Assembly (NCBI RefSeq): GCF_014697025.1
Contig: NZ_JACJRC010000040.1
Location: 1-38,699, forward strand
DNA length: 38,699 nucleotides
Source of the DNA: Alkalinema sp. FACHB-956
GTDB lineage: Bacteria; Cyanobacteriota; Cyanobacteriia; Leptolyngbyales; Leptolyngbyaceae
Direction of reading: 5' to 3'
Made by a program: the position numbers and the translations under genes
In this document: one piece after another, positions 1 to 7,571 of the stretch
Layout: every line of letters begins with the position of its first letter
Numbering within the stretch: the first letter of the stretch is position 1
The notes under the pieces: model-generated
Told to the model about the DNA's origin: nothing
Database searches by the model: none
What the model saw: only the letters and a program-made list of their open reading frames with translations

Positions 1-2
1 GA

Positions 3-71
3 GCTGGATGGGTTGAAGCGCAGGTTTACTCACAGATTCAATCTCTAGTCCCTAATAGAATGCTAAATTAA
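3..71 (+). CDS. Possible C-terminal end of an unidentified protein (5' end outside window)
   Basis: One open frame runs into the window from the left edge and stops at TAA 69-71. It would encode the last 22 residues of a protein, ending in SLVPNRMLN. The two other forward frames close earlier or look less protein-like. I do not recognise a family from so short a tail. The call rests only on an open frame that could belong to the upstream gene. Confidence 0.25.
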   Translation, partial: AGWVEAQVYSQIQSLVPNRMLN

Positions 72-427
72 CTGCTTTTTCTGGATTCTTGTAAAAACTC
101 TCTATTTTTTTAAGCCTGAGTAGTTACGTTTTGCAATCATATTTTGCAATCATGGTTTGACCTTCTCTGCATATTTTCCTGAGGCCGTCAGTAGGATTGC
201 GTAGAGAAGCAACAACCGATCGAGGGTTATTTGCTTGCTCAGCCCAGTCCTCCCATCTCCTAGGCGGGTGCCTCTGCATTGTCGGCAAGATGATCGACTT
301 GTCGGAAAGTGGCATTTCTAGATGGGTCACTGGGGTAGACTCGGTCGATCGAGATCGTCGCGATCGATGCGCTTCATCTACCGTTGATTCCACAATTCGC
401 AATCCCTACTTTTTAGGACACACCAGT

Positions 428-1120
428 ATGAAGCAACTTGCTTTGACATTCGGCCATCGGGCTGCAATTTTGGCTTGCTTATCAATCGGTAGCTGGGCGA
501 TCGCCACCCCCCAGGCTCAGGCGGCTAACCTGAGTGCGGGCGGCACGGTTCCCACCGTTGGCACCACCGCTGCGGCACGGCCAGAATTGGCGGGCTTGGT
601 TCTCGAAGACGCGATCCGAAATGTGAATTTAGGATCTGGGATTTCCGTTTCTGTACAGGATCGTGTCGTGAGATCGGACTTAACAGGAACACTTGATTTC
701 TACTACCGCATTATCAATAACAACACCTTTGACGTTCGACTGGGCGATTTAATTTCCCACTCGTCCTTTGCGGGGTTTACCACGGATGTCGATTACCGCA
801 TTGATGGGTTAGGCAATCCCAATCCGTTGACGGCGGCCCGATCGGCGGATGGGAGTACGGTCACCTTTGACTTTGACAATTCCCAAAATAATGCCTTGCT
901 TTTAGCTGCCGGGGAAACCACTCGTTTCTTCTTTGTGAAGACGGGGGCAACGTTGTATAACGCTTTGGGGCAGGGAACCTTGCGGGGTGTCAATGGTGAA
1001 GCCTATAGTTTTGCCTCCTTCCAGCCCACCAATGCCATTCCCACCCCTGCGCTTTTGCCCGGTTTAGTGGGTTTAGGCTTGGGGGTTTGGCGGCGACGGA
1101 AGTCAGACACGATCGTGTAA
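428..1120 (+). CDS. Secreted surface protein with PTPA-CTERM sorting signal
   Basis: A 230-residue exported protein of unknown function. An N-terminal signal peptide is visible (MKQLALTFGHRAAILACL, ending near AQA at about residue 35). The body is rich in Asn, Thr and Gly and predicted beta-rich. The C-terminus has the tripartite sorting signal of cyanobacterial CTERM proteins: a PTPALLPG motif, a glycine-rich hydrophobic stretch (VGLGLGVW) and a basic RRRK tail. By analogy with PEP-CTERM proteins it would be processed by an exosortase-type enzyme and placed at the cell surface; no such enzyme is encoded in this window. The frame is open upstream to 197, but the signal peptide begins only at ATG 428, so that start is chosen. 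The function of the mature domain is not recognised. Confidence 0.8.
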   Translation: MKQLALTFGHRAAILACLSIGSWAIATPQAQAANLSAGGTVPTVGTTAAARPELAGLVLEDAIRNVNLGSGISVSVQDRVVRSDLTGTLDFYYRIINNNTFDVRLGDLISHSSFAGFTTDVDYRIDGLGNPNPLTAARSADGSTVTFDFDNSQNNALLLAAGETTRFFFVKTGATLYNALGQGTLRGVNGEAYSFASFQPTNAIPTPALLPGLVGLGLGVWRRRKSDTIV

Positions 1121-1265
1121 CGGTCGGGTATCTAATCTAAGGTATCTAATCTAGCGCCTCTAACCGAGAGGCAGAAACGGGGGACTCGTCCATCAATCTG
1201 GCTCGTATAATCGAAGGTCAGCGCGATCGAATGAATCCTCCAGTTTCTTGTTTGAATTCCCTCCG

Positions 1266-1910
1266 ATGAACACCCCAGTTTCTCAGCAGGCTGCTTCCTC
1301 GACTGCCTTTCTTGGGTCAATTGTGACCGCAGATTGGCTCGATCGATCGGTGTTGCAAGTGGCTCCGGAGTTACTGGGGTGTACGCTGGTGCGGCAATTT
1401 CCCGATGGGCGGCAGTTGCGGGGCCGCATTGTGGAAACCGAAGCCTACCAGGAAGGGGATCCGGCCTGCCATGCCTATCGTCGCAAAACGCCCCGAAATC
1501 GCATTATGTTTGGCCCTGCGGGGTCTGTTTACGTTTACTTAATCTATGGCATGTACCACTGCCTCAACATTGTGACCGATCGGGATGACTTTGCCAGTGC
1601 GGTGTTGATCCGGGCGTTGCATTTAGAAACGGTGCCCGCCGATCGACTCAGGCCCCGTGAAAAGCCCGATCGGGTGGCGGCTGGCCCTGGCAAACTGTGC
1701 AAAGCCCTGGAGATTGATTTGGATCTCTACGGCACAAAGTTGGAACCGGGACAGCCGCTCTGGCTAGAGCATCGTACCCCTGATTGGCAGCGGCAATGGG
1801 ACGAAGGGACGATCGAAGCTGTGCAAACCACCCGGATTGGGCTGACCCAAGGGATGGAACTGCCCTGGCGCTGGTATGTCAAACATTGCCCTGCGGTGTC
1901 CAAACTCTAA
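1266..1910 (+). CDS. DNA-3-methyladenine glycosylase (Mpg/AAG family)
   Basis: Base-excision repair enzyme that removes alkylated purines such as 3-methyladenine. The 214-residue product has the whole Mpg fold: the LLGC(T)LVR start, the [10 protein letters not shown] strand with the catalytic-region glutamate, the [10 protein letters not shown] segment, the [21 protein letters not shown] block whose tyrosine/histidine face the flipped base, the VLIRAL strand and the GPGKLCKAL motif near residue 145. Length fits bacterial members. The frame is open to a TTG at 1248, but ATG 1266 gives a normal N-terminus; no clear Shine-Dalgarno sequence is seen. It stands alone between a CTERM protein and a convergent lipoprotein gene. 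Assignment to the family is secure; substrate range is inferred from the family. Confidence 0.9.
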   Translation: MNTPVSQQAASSTAFLGSIVTADWLDRSVLQVAPELLGCTLVRQFPDGRQLRGRIVETEAYQEGDPACHAYRRKTPRNRIMFGPAGSVYVYLIYGMYHCLNIVTDRDDFASAVLIRALHLETVPADRLRPREKPDRVAAGPGKLCKALEIDLDLYGTKLEPGQPLWLEHRTPDWQRQWDEGTIEAVQTTRIGLTQGMELPWRWYVKHCPAVSKL

Positions 1911-1927
1911 AGCACAATTTCGCAACG

Positions 1928-2530
1928 CTAAAGCACGATTTCAGACTGACCGTCGGTGAATTTCACATCTTGAATTCCCCAGGCTGCGTGACTAGTTAGG
2001 GTCTTGCGTAGACTGCCAAAGAGTGCCATTTGTTCGGCGCTGGACATGGACTCAAAATGGCGGGTGGATTTTGGATCCAGGCGTAGATCAATGGTCGCGA
2101 TCGCCCCCTGTACCTTGACGCGATAGCCCACCACGTTGAAATCCGGCGAATTACTGGTTTGAATAATTTGCCCGATCGCTGCGTCCATGGCCCGATCTTT
2201 GGGCAAATTAGCCTTAACAGGGACTAGATTTTCGTAGGAACTGTCAGGGCGATAAATTTGCACTGGGACTGTTCCCACGGGTGCCGCCGGTGACGCTGGA
2301 GCCATGGATGTGGCGGGAGGCTGGCTGGGTTCTGTTGGGCTGGCTGACTCCGTTGGAGACGGGCTGGGAGATGGGCTAGGACTCGCGGACTCCGTGGGTG
2401 TAGGCGACTCTGTGGGACTGGGCGACTGGGTGGCGATCGGGCTTCCGGTGCCGCAACCCGTGAGTACCCCGAGGAGCAGGAGGGTCAACGCCCCCCGCTT
2501 GGGGATAGAGCCAAGGACGGGTAGGGACAT
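1928..2530 (-). CDS. Lipoprotein with Pro/Ser/Thr-rich linker and GerMN-like domain
   Basis: Probable outer-surface or periplasmic lipoprotein of 200 residues. The N-terminus has a lipoprotein signal: a basic n-region (SIPKRG), a hydrophobic core (LTLLLLGV) and the lipobox LTGC, whose Cys would be lipidated. A low-complexity linker of repeated SPSPTES-type units follows (about residues 35-75), then a globular domain of about 110 residues with VPVQIYRPDSSYENLVP and the LRLDP...FESMSSAEQMALFGSLRKTL block. This resembles GerMN (spore germination/sporulation) domains that occur in cyanobacterial lipoproteins, but the match is by eye only. Starts at 2557, 2560 and 2599 are also in frame; 2530 is chosen because it gives a standard 26-residue lipoprotein signal. 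Convergent with the glycosylase gene, 17 bases apart. Confidence 0.75.
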   Translation of the reverse strand: MSLPVLGSIPKRGALTLLLLGVLTGCGTGSPIATQSPSPTESPTPTESASPSPSPSPSPTESASPTEPSQPPATSMAPASPAAPVGTVPVQIYRPDSSYENLVPVKANLPKDRAMDAAIGQIIQTSNSPDFNVVGYRVKVQGAIATIDLRLDPKSTRHFESMSSAEQMALFGSLRKTLTSHAAWGIQDVKFTDGQSEIVL

Positions 2531-2717
2531 TTTTTTTAAATCTTGTAGAAAATTCATCATTTCTTGGAACTCGAATAGATTATCTAAGCGCGCATTCAAC
2601 TGTCCCTGACCCTTGTAACCTATACCCTACCGTGATTTCCACGATCGCAGGCTATCTTGGCAAAAGATGGGGTTCTGTAAGAAATTGCTAGCGTATTCTA
2701 CGGAACATTGTGCATCG

Positions 2718-2859
2718 TGACCTTCAGGGTTAGCATGGGGATAGCGGTATCTACCATGATTACCGATGTTGCATTTGTAGACTTCCATGGACCGAAGTCC
2801 AGTCCCTGAAGGTTATAGCATCCCGTAGTTTCTGGAAGCCTTGGGTCTTCCAGCGCGGG
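2718..2859 (+). promoter_or_regulatory. Candidate structured 5' leader of mgtE
   Basis: The mgtE leader can fold into a nested structure. A closing helix pairs ACCTTCAGGG (2720-2729) with CCCTGAAGGT (2804-2813), extended by one wobble and one more pair. It encloses two hairpins: CATGG-g-GATA / TATC-ta-CCATG (2734-2758) and GACTTC / GAAGTC (2780-2799). After this three-way-junction-like unit, CTGGAAG / CTTCCAG (2832-2853) is flanked by CCCG (2822-2825) / CGGG (2856-2859). The Shine-Dalgarno GAGG (2867-2870) follows only eight bases later. Mg2+ riboswitches of other bacteria control mgtE, but I do not see the conserved M-box sequence here. Function is inferred. Confidence 0.45.
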
Positions 2860-2877
2860 GAAGATCGAGGTGAAAAT

Positions 2878-4233
2878 ATGCTGACACAGGAAGGCCGTGT
2901 TTCTCTGTCGGAAATTACCGACTTGAATAAGCTGAAGTTTGAGTTAAATCGACTGCCCCCCGTGGATGTAGGTGATTACATCACCGATTTGCCCGTGGAG
3001 CGGCGGGCGATCGCCTTTCGGGTTCTCAAAAAAGACCAGGCAACAGCGGTTTTTGAGTATTTGGAACCGGAGATTCAGGAGGCGTTGATTGGCTCCCTCC
3101 ACGATGCCCAGGTTTGTCAAATTCTGGAAGGAATGCGACCGGACGATCGGGCGGAATTGTTTGATGAACTGCCTGCTGGGGTGGTGCGGCGGCTGATTCA
3201 GCAGCTCAGTCCGATCGAGCGGCAGGCCACGGCGACCATTTTGGGCTATCCGGAAGGGACCGCAGGCCGGGTGATGACGACGGAATACGTGCGGCTGCGG
3301 GAGGGGTTGACGGTTTCGGAGGCGCTGAGCAAGATTCGGGCGGACGATCGCGATAAGGAAACGGTGTACTACGCCTACGTGACGGACAATAACCGCAAAC
3401 TGGTGCGGGTGGTGTCGTTGCGGCAGTTGCTGTTTTCCTTGCCGGATGCGCTGGTGCGGGATGTGGCCAGCGATCGGGTGATCAAGGTGCATACGGAGAC
3501 GCCCCAGGAAGAAGCGGCGCAAATGATGAAGCGCTATGACCTGTTGGCGGTTCCGGTGGTCGATCGGGAGGATCGGCTGGTGGGGATTGTGACGATCGAT
3601 GATATGGTGGATGTCCTGGAAGAGGAAGCCACGGAGGACATCCAAAAGATTGCGGGGGTGACCAGCGGGGATGAATCTTCGTTGTCCCATCCCTTGGATA
3701 AGCTGAAAAATCGCTTGCCTTGGCTATTGGGGATTATGGCGCTGTATATTGGTGCGTCTAGTTCAATTTCGCCGTTCCAAAGTACGATTCAGCAGGTGCC
3801 GGTGCTGGCGGTGATTATGCCGTTGTTTTCCAATACGGGGGGAACGGTGGGTATCCAAGCCCTGACGGTGACGATTCGATCGATCGGTTTGGGTGAAGTG
3901 GAGCCGGAAGATACGTTGACGATTCTGAAAAAAGAGTTGCTCGCTGGGTTGGGTACAGCATTGTCGTTAGGAACAACGATGGTGTTGCTGTCGTTGATTT
4001 GGACGAAGCCGGAGGAGCGCTGGGTGTCGTTGGTGGCGGGAACGGTGATGGCAACCAATACGTTGGTGGCGGTGACGTTGGGGACGTTGTTACCGATCGG
4101 GTTTAAGCGACTCAACCTTGATCCGGCGTTGATTAGTGGCCCCTTAGTGACGACGATGTTGGATACGATCGGGTTTATCTTGTTTTTAACGTTGATTACG
4201 GTGAGTTTGAATGTGTTACATGCTCCGGTGTAG
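2878..4233 (+). CDS. mgtE: Magnesium transporter MgtE
   Basis: Homodimeric Mg2+ channel of the inner membrane, gated by cytosolic Mg2+. The 451 residues show the standard order: MgtE N-terminal helical superdomain (about 20-125, with RRAIAFRVL and the DDRAELFDELP repeat), a pair of CBS domains (about 125-250; GTAGRVMTTEYVRL opens the first, VIKVHTETPQEEAAQMM the second), then five transmembrane helices from about residue 279. The acidic residue of the last pore helix is present (TMLDTIGFILF, about residue 428). Start ATG 2878 has a Shine-Dalgarno GAGG seven bases upstream. The gene is preceded by a long foldable leader (2718-2859), which may regulate it. Codons are strikingly G-rich, shared with the next five kilobases of the plus strand. 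Confidence 0.95.
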   Translation: MLTQEGRVSLSEITDLNKLKFELNRLPPVDVGDYITDLPVERRAIAFRVLKKDQATAVFEYLEPEIQEALIGSLHDAQVCQILEGMRPDDRAELFDELPAGVVRRLIQQLSPIERQATATILGYPEGTAGRVMTTEYVRLREGLTVSEALSKIRADDRDKETVYYAYVTDNNRKLVRVVSLRQLLFSLPDALVRDVASDRVIKVHTETPQEEAAQMMKRYDLLAVPVVDREDRLVGIVTIDDMVDVLEEEATEDIQKIAGVTSGDESSLSHPLDKLKNRLPWLLGIMALYIGASSSISPFQSTIQQVPVLAVIMPLFSNTGGTVGIQALTVTIRSIGLGEVEPEDTLTILKKELLAGLGTALSLGTTMVLLSLIWTKPEERWVSLVAGTVMATNTLVAVTLGTLLPIGFKRLNLDPALISGPLVTTMLDTIGFILFLTLITVSLNVLHAPV

Positions 4234-4278
4234 TTGCTAAGCACGAGTTTTGAATCACTGGTTATTGCGATGCGATCG

Positions 4279-4310
4279 ATCCCCCTAAATCCCCCTTAAA
4301 AAGGGGGACT
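4279..4310. repeat. Dispersed C-rich/G-rich hairpin repeat
   Basis: Cyanobacterial dispersed repeat with a CCCCCTAAATCCCCC motif followed by the perfect hairpin CCCCCTT (4291-4297) - aaa - AAGGGGG (4301-4307). It lies just downstream of mgtE and could end its transcript. A relative of the same motif occurs at 5738-5858. The rest of the gap to 4530 holds no gene I can support. Confidence 0.6.
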
Positions 4311-4529
4311 TTGAAAGTATTGTTGGATCTCCATTCTACTGACGGGAGTTCGACAAGCCAAATTGTCCCTCACAAATCTCCTGTGCTTAGACAGAGAATT
4401 CACTTTCGGGGGGTGTCGGGGGAGTAGAGTCCCCTGACATTGCAGGGGAGCGGGGAGAAGTTCCCCGATCTTCGCTGCGCAGCAGCACCGACGATCGAAC
4501 CGCACCACGAATTTATCGAACTCACGTTC

Positions 4530-5672
4530 CTACTGCGGGTTAGAGGCGTCTTTGAAGGCGAGGATGTCGGAGTTTTGGAAGCCGTACCAGGAGACTTTGA
4601 GGTGCTTGGGGGCGGGGAAGTGGGTGTCGTAGACGGTGATGACGTTGGTAAGGTTGCGACCGGGGGATTTGAGGATGCGGTTGCCTTTGGCGATCGCCAG
4701 CGAAGTCCCGCCGTCTAGGTTCATGGCTTCGTAGCAGCCGAGGTAGCGCATGATTTCTGCTTCCCGTTTGAGGGAGACGGGTTTGAGGAAGGTGACGTGT
4801 AGGAGTTTGTGGCCGGATTTGGGGAAGCCGATCGCCGATCGAATGGCGCTGCCCATGACGGCCCGATCGGTGAAGCCTTCTTTTTTGGGATTAATCCAGA
4901 GTTTGCCTCGGCTGAGTAGGCGGGGGCCAGCGGTGAGGGAGAACCAATGGTCTTGCCAGCGGGGTTTGCCTTGGACGCGGGCGGTGATCATTTCCGGTTG
5001 GTTGCCGACGCGCAGGCCGAGGGTGGTGCCGTAGTTTTCCCAGGGGCTGAATTTGAGGAATTGGCCACCGGCGACTAGGTTGCCCATGACGCGCTTTTGG
5101 CGATCCATGCTGAAGAAGGTGCCGCTGAGGGTAAGGGCGGCGCGGTTACGGCGGACGAGGTGGACAAAGGGTTCGTCGCCTTGGGTCGATCGGGCGCTGT
5201 TGGCTTGGCTGGCGTTTTTGGCGAGGCCGATGTGGAGGAAGGTTTCGGGGTCTTTGAGGTCGATCGTGGCGATGTAGACGGGGATGCCTGCGAGTTTGCG
5301 GTAGAGGACGGAGACGGGTTGGGGCGTGGGAGAGTGGGAGGGTGCAAGCGTGGGAGAGTGGGGGACGGGCGGTGAGGATGGGGGGCGGAAGGTGAGGATG
5401 GGGGGTGGGGCGGTGTCTTCGATCGGGGCTTGCAGGGGGGAAGGGATATCGGTGTCAGCCGCCGGATCAGCTGGAGCCGAGTCTTCGGGGGGGAGATCGG
5501 GGGCGAGTTCGCTGGTGGTGAAGTGGGGATAGGTTTGCAGGAGGGCGACGGTTCCGGCAAACAGGATGAGGATGTTGGCGAGGACGATCGGTAGGTTTTT
5601 GAAAGCTTGGATCGACGGGGGACAGTTTTGGGCGCGGGTACGCTCGCGGTGTTGGCGGAGTCGCTCTACCAT
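4530..5672 (-). CDS. Membrane-anchored phosphodiester glycosidase (NAGPA/DUF2233) family protein
   Basis: Exported 380-residue protein. One N-terminal membrane helix (about 28-48, LPIVLANILILFAGTVALL) is followed by a Pro-rich linker (about 55-125), placing the C-terminal domain outside the membrane. That domain (about 130-370) has the marks of the NAGPA (phosphodiester N-acetylglucosaminidase-like) family: VYIATIDLKDPETFLHIGLA, the TLSGTFFSM segment, NLVAGGQFLKFSP, SAIGFPKSGHKLL and the signature CYEAMNLDGGTSLAI near residue 330, followed by RNLTNVI. In bacteria such domains act on extracellular sugars or peptidoglycan, but the substrate here is unknown. ATG 5672 is the natural start. The gene lies on the minus strand inside a plus-strand G-rich region, so its codons are unusually C-rich. 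Confidence 0.85.
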   Translation of the reverse strand: MVERLRQHRERTRAQNCPPSIQAFKNLPIVLANILILFAGTVALLQTYPHFTTSELAPDLPPEDSAPADPAADTDIPSPLQAPIEDTAPPPILTFRPPSSPPVPHSPTLAPSHSPTPQPVSVLYRKLAGIPVYIATIDLKDPETFLHIGLAKNASQANSARSTQGDEPFVHLVRRNRAALTLSGTFFSMDRQKRVMGNLVAGGQFLKFSPWENYGTTLGLRVGNQPEMITARVQGKPRWQDHWFSLTAGPRLLSRGKLWINPKKEGFTDRAVMGSAIRSAIGFPKSGHKLLHVTFLKPVSLKREAEIMRYLGCYEAMNLDGGTSLAIAKGNRILKSPGRNLTNVITVYDTHFPAPKHLKVSWYGFQNSDILAFKDASNPQ

Positions 5673-5737
5673 GGACTATCTGGGAATGATGACGAGGTGT
5701 GGGAAGGGTTGCAGGATCTCCCTAGCTCCTCTTGACT

Positions 5738-5858
5738 CCGATCCTCCCTAGCCCCCCTTAAAAAGGGGGGGAACTGGGAATAAAGGGGAACCAGATCACT
5801 TCAAAGTCCCGCTTATTTCTAGCGCAGCGGCGCGTAGCGCGGGGATTTAGGGGGATCG
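5738..5858. repeat. Imperfect inverted-repeat element of the dispersed C-rich family
   Basis: The left part (CCGATCCTCCCTAGCCCCC, from about 5739) and the right part (GGGGATTTAGGGGGATCGG, ending about 5858) are near reverse complements. Just inside the left arm is a hairpin CCCCCCTT (5752-5759) / AAGGGGGG. The layout resembles a small non-coding mobile or dispersed repeat. No target duplication or coding content is visible. Confidence 0.45.
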
Positions 5859-5878
5859 GAGATTTAGGGTGGTTGGGA

Positions 5879-5912
5879 GATCTGGCAATGACCAAGATCT
5901 GGCAATGACCAA
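5879..5912. repeat. Perfect 17-bp tandem duplication
   Basis: GATCTGGCAATGACCAA occurs twice head to tail (5879-5895 and 5896-5912). The surrounding 5673-6197 region has no convincing gene; besides this duplication and the inverted-repeat element at 5738-5858, I see nothing in it. Confidence 0.8.
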
Positions 5913-6197
5913 TGGATTGGATATGCGGTAATGGGGGAGATATTAGCTTAAATGGTGGGATTTTTAGCAGGTTTGATGTCGGTTTTCCAAGGGTTGCTAC
6001 GGATCTATGCACTTAACTTACCCAGGCATCCGCTGAATTCTTAAATTGTTTACAAAAAATTGTGATTTGTGATGTTGTGGGGGAGAGGGTGGGGGATGGT
6101 GCCTGTAACCTGGGGGCTTTCTGCCAATTCAAAGGCCCGTATTCTCCTTGAAAACTCGCTTAAAATGGGGAGGATCGGGTTTGTATAGGTGTTGCCA

Positions 6198-7571
6198 ATG
6201 GCGAGTTTAGCAGAACTGCAAGAGCGGTTAGAGGTGTTCCGGATGGCGGGGCGGAACCTTCAGCTTGACCCGTTGGTGACGCAGAAGGCGCTGGCGCAGT
6301 TTGGGGTGGAGTATCAGACGGATCTACTGGAGCAATTGGAGCAGGCGATCGAGGATGCGGACGATCGGGATAATAAGTTTGTGTTTACGGGGCATCGGGG
6401 CTGCGGGAAGTCTACGCTGCTGGCGGAGTTGGGGTTTCGGCTAATTGAGACGGGTCGCTATTTTGTGGTGATGTTTTCGATCTCAGACACGATCGAACGA
6501 TCGGCAGTGGATCATGTCAATATTTTGTTTTCCATGGCGTTGCAGTTGATTGAGGCGGCGGAACTGCGATCGGTGAAGTTGAAGCCGGGAATCAAAAAGG
6601 AATTGTATCGGTGGTTGGGGAAGCATACGCAAACGGAATCCCAGGGGTTAGAGTCGGAGATTGAGGCCAGCGGTGGGGCGAGTTTGGAGGGAGGTGTTCC
6701 GGGGTTGCTGAAGTTTTTGGCGGAGATTAAGTCAAAGATGAAGGTGAACTCGGTGATTCGCAAGGAGATTACGACGGAGTTTGCGCGACGGATTTCGGAT
6801 TTGATTGCGAAGATTAATGAGATCCAGGTTTATATCGAGAATGCGACTGGGCAGCGGGTTTTGGTCATCATTGATGATTTGGATAAGTTGGATCTTTCGG
6901 TGACGGATAGCATTTTCAGTAAGAATATTCAGCCGTTGCTTGATCCGAATTGTCATATTCTTTATACGATTCCGATCGCGACGTTGCGGGAGGTGTCGTT
7001 GAAGCGGAATATTGAGGCGTTGGTGAAGCAGATTCATACGATGCGGGTGGCGAAGTTCTTTAGTCGATCGGTGGTGCGGAAGGCCGATCGGGTGCCGGAT
7101 GAGGGCTGTGTGGCGATTTTTGAGGAGGTGTTGGATCGGCGGTTGCGGACGGAGTTGATTGAGCCGGAGGTGAAGCGGCAGATTATTTTAAAGAGTGGCG
7201 GGGTGTTGCGGGAGTTGATTCGGTTGGTCGATCGCTGTTGTGATAAGTGTATGCAGCAGTTACGCAGTCAGATTCGGCGGGAGCAGTTGGATCGACCGTC
7301 GGTGGTGGTGAATCAGCAGATTTTGGATCAGGTGTTGACGGATTTTCAGATTGAGTTTGCGGAACCGTTGGGGCAGGTAGATTTTGAGGCGTTGAAGCAG
7401 ATTTATGGGGATTTGAAGCCACGGGATACGGAGAATCAGCGGTTTTTGGATTTGCTGCATGGGCTGTACATTTTGGAGTATCGCAATGCGGTGTTGTGGT
7501 ATGACTTGAATCCGATCGTGGTGGATTTGTTGGTGCAGGAGGGGGTGTTGGATGGTGACGCGATCGTCTGA
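6198..7571 (+). CDS. P-loop ATPase of a two-gene ATPase-TPR unit
   Basis: Soluble ATPase of 457 residues from ATG 6198 (the frame is open to GTG 6189). A short helical lead is followed by the Walker A motif GHRGCGKST at about residue 66 and, after about 145 residues, a Walker B strand VLVIIDDLDKLD with two adjacent aspartates, as in STAND- or KAP-like AAA ATPases. A central segment (about 130-200) is hydrophilic and glycine-bearing; no membrane helix is seen in it. The C-terminal third, after FSRSVVRKADR, looks like a helical lid and winged-helix region with GGVLRELIRLVDRC. The stop overlaps the start of the TPR gene by 20 bases, so the two are very probably co-translated and act together. 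Partner and target are unknown; a signalling, stress or defence role is only a guess. Codons are strongly G-rich. Confidence 0.8.
   Translation: MASLAELQERLEVFRMAGRNLQLDPLVTQKALAQFGVEYQTDLLEQLEQAIEDADDRDNKFVFTGHRGCGKSTLLAELGFRLIETGRYFVVMFSISDTIERSAVDHVNILFSMALQLIEAAELRSVKLKPGIKKELYRWLGKHTQTESQGLESEIEASGGASLEGGVPGLLKFLAEIKSKMKVNSVIRKEITTEFARRISDLIAKINEIQVYIENATGQRVLVIIDDLDKLDLSVTDSIFSKNIQPLLDPNCHILYTIPIATLREVSLKRNIEALVKQIHTMRVAKFFSRSVVRKADRVPDEGCVAIFEEVLDRRLRTELIEPEVKRQIILKSGGVLRELIRLVDRCCDKCMQQLRSQIRREQLDRPSVVVNQQILDQVLTDFQIEFAEPLGQVDFEALKQIYGDLKPRDTENQRFLDLLHGLYILEYRNAVLWYDLNPIVVDLLVQEGVLDGDAIV

Noticed and set aside
2718-2877. Classic M-box (ykoK) Mg2+ riboswitch
   Set aside because: The conserved M-box sequence elements are not seen, so only an unnamed structured leader is proposed.
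5075-5560. Pro/Ser-rich frame overlapping the phosphodiester glycosidase gene
   Set aside because: A same-strand shadow frame created by the C-rich codons of the real gene, which has clear family motifs.
5758-6012. Minus-strand frame of 84 codons
   Set aside because: Covers dispersed repeats and a 17-bp duplication; composition is not protein-like.
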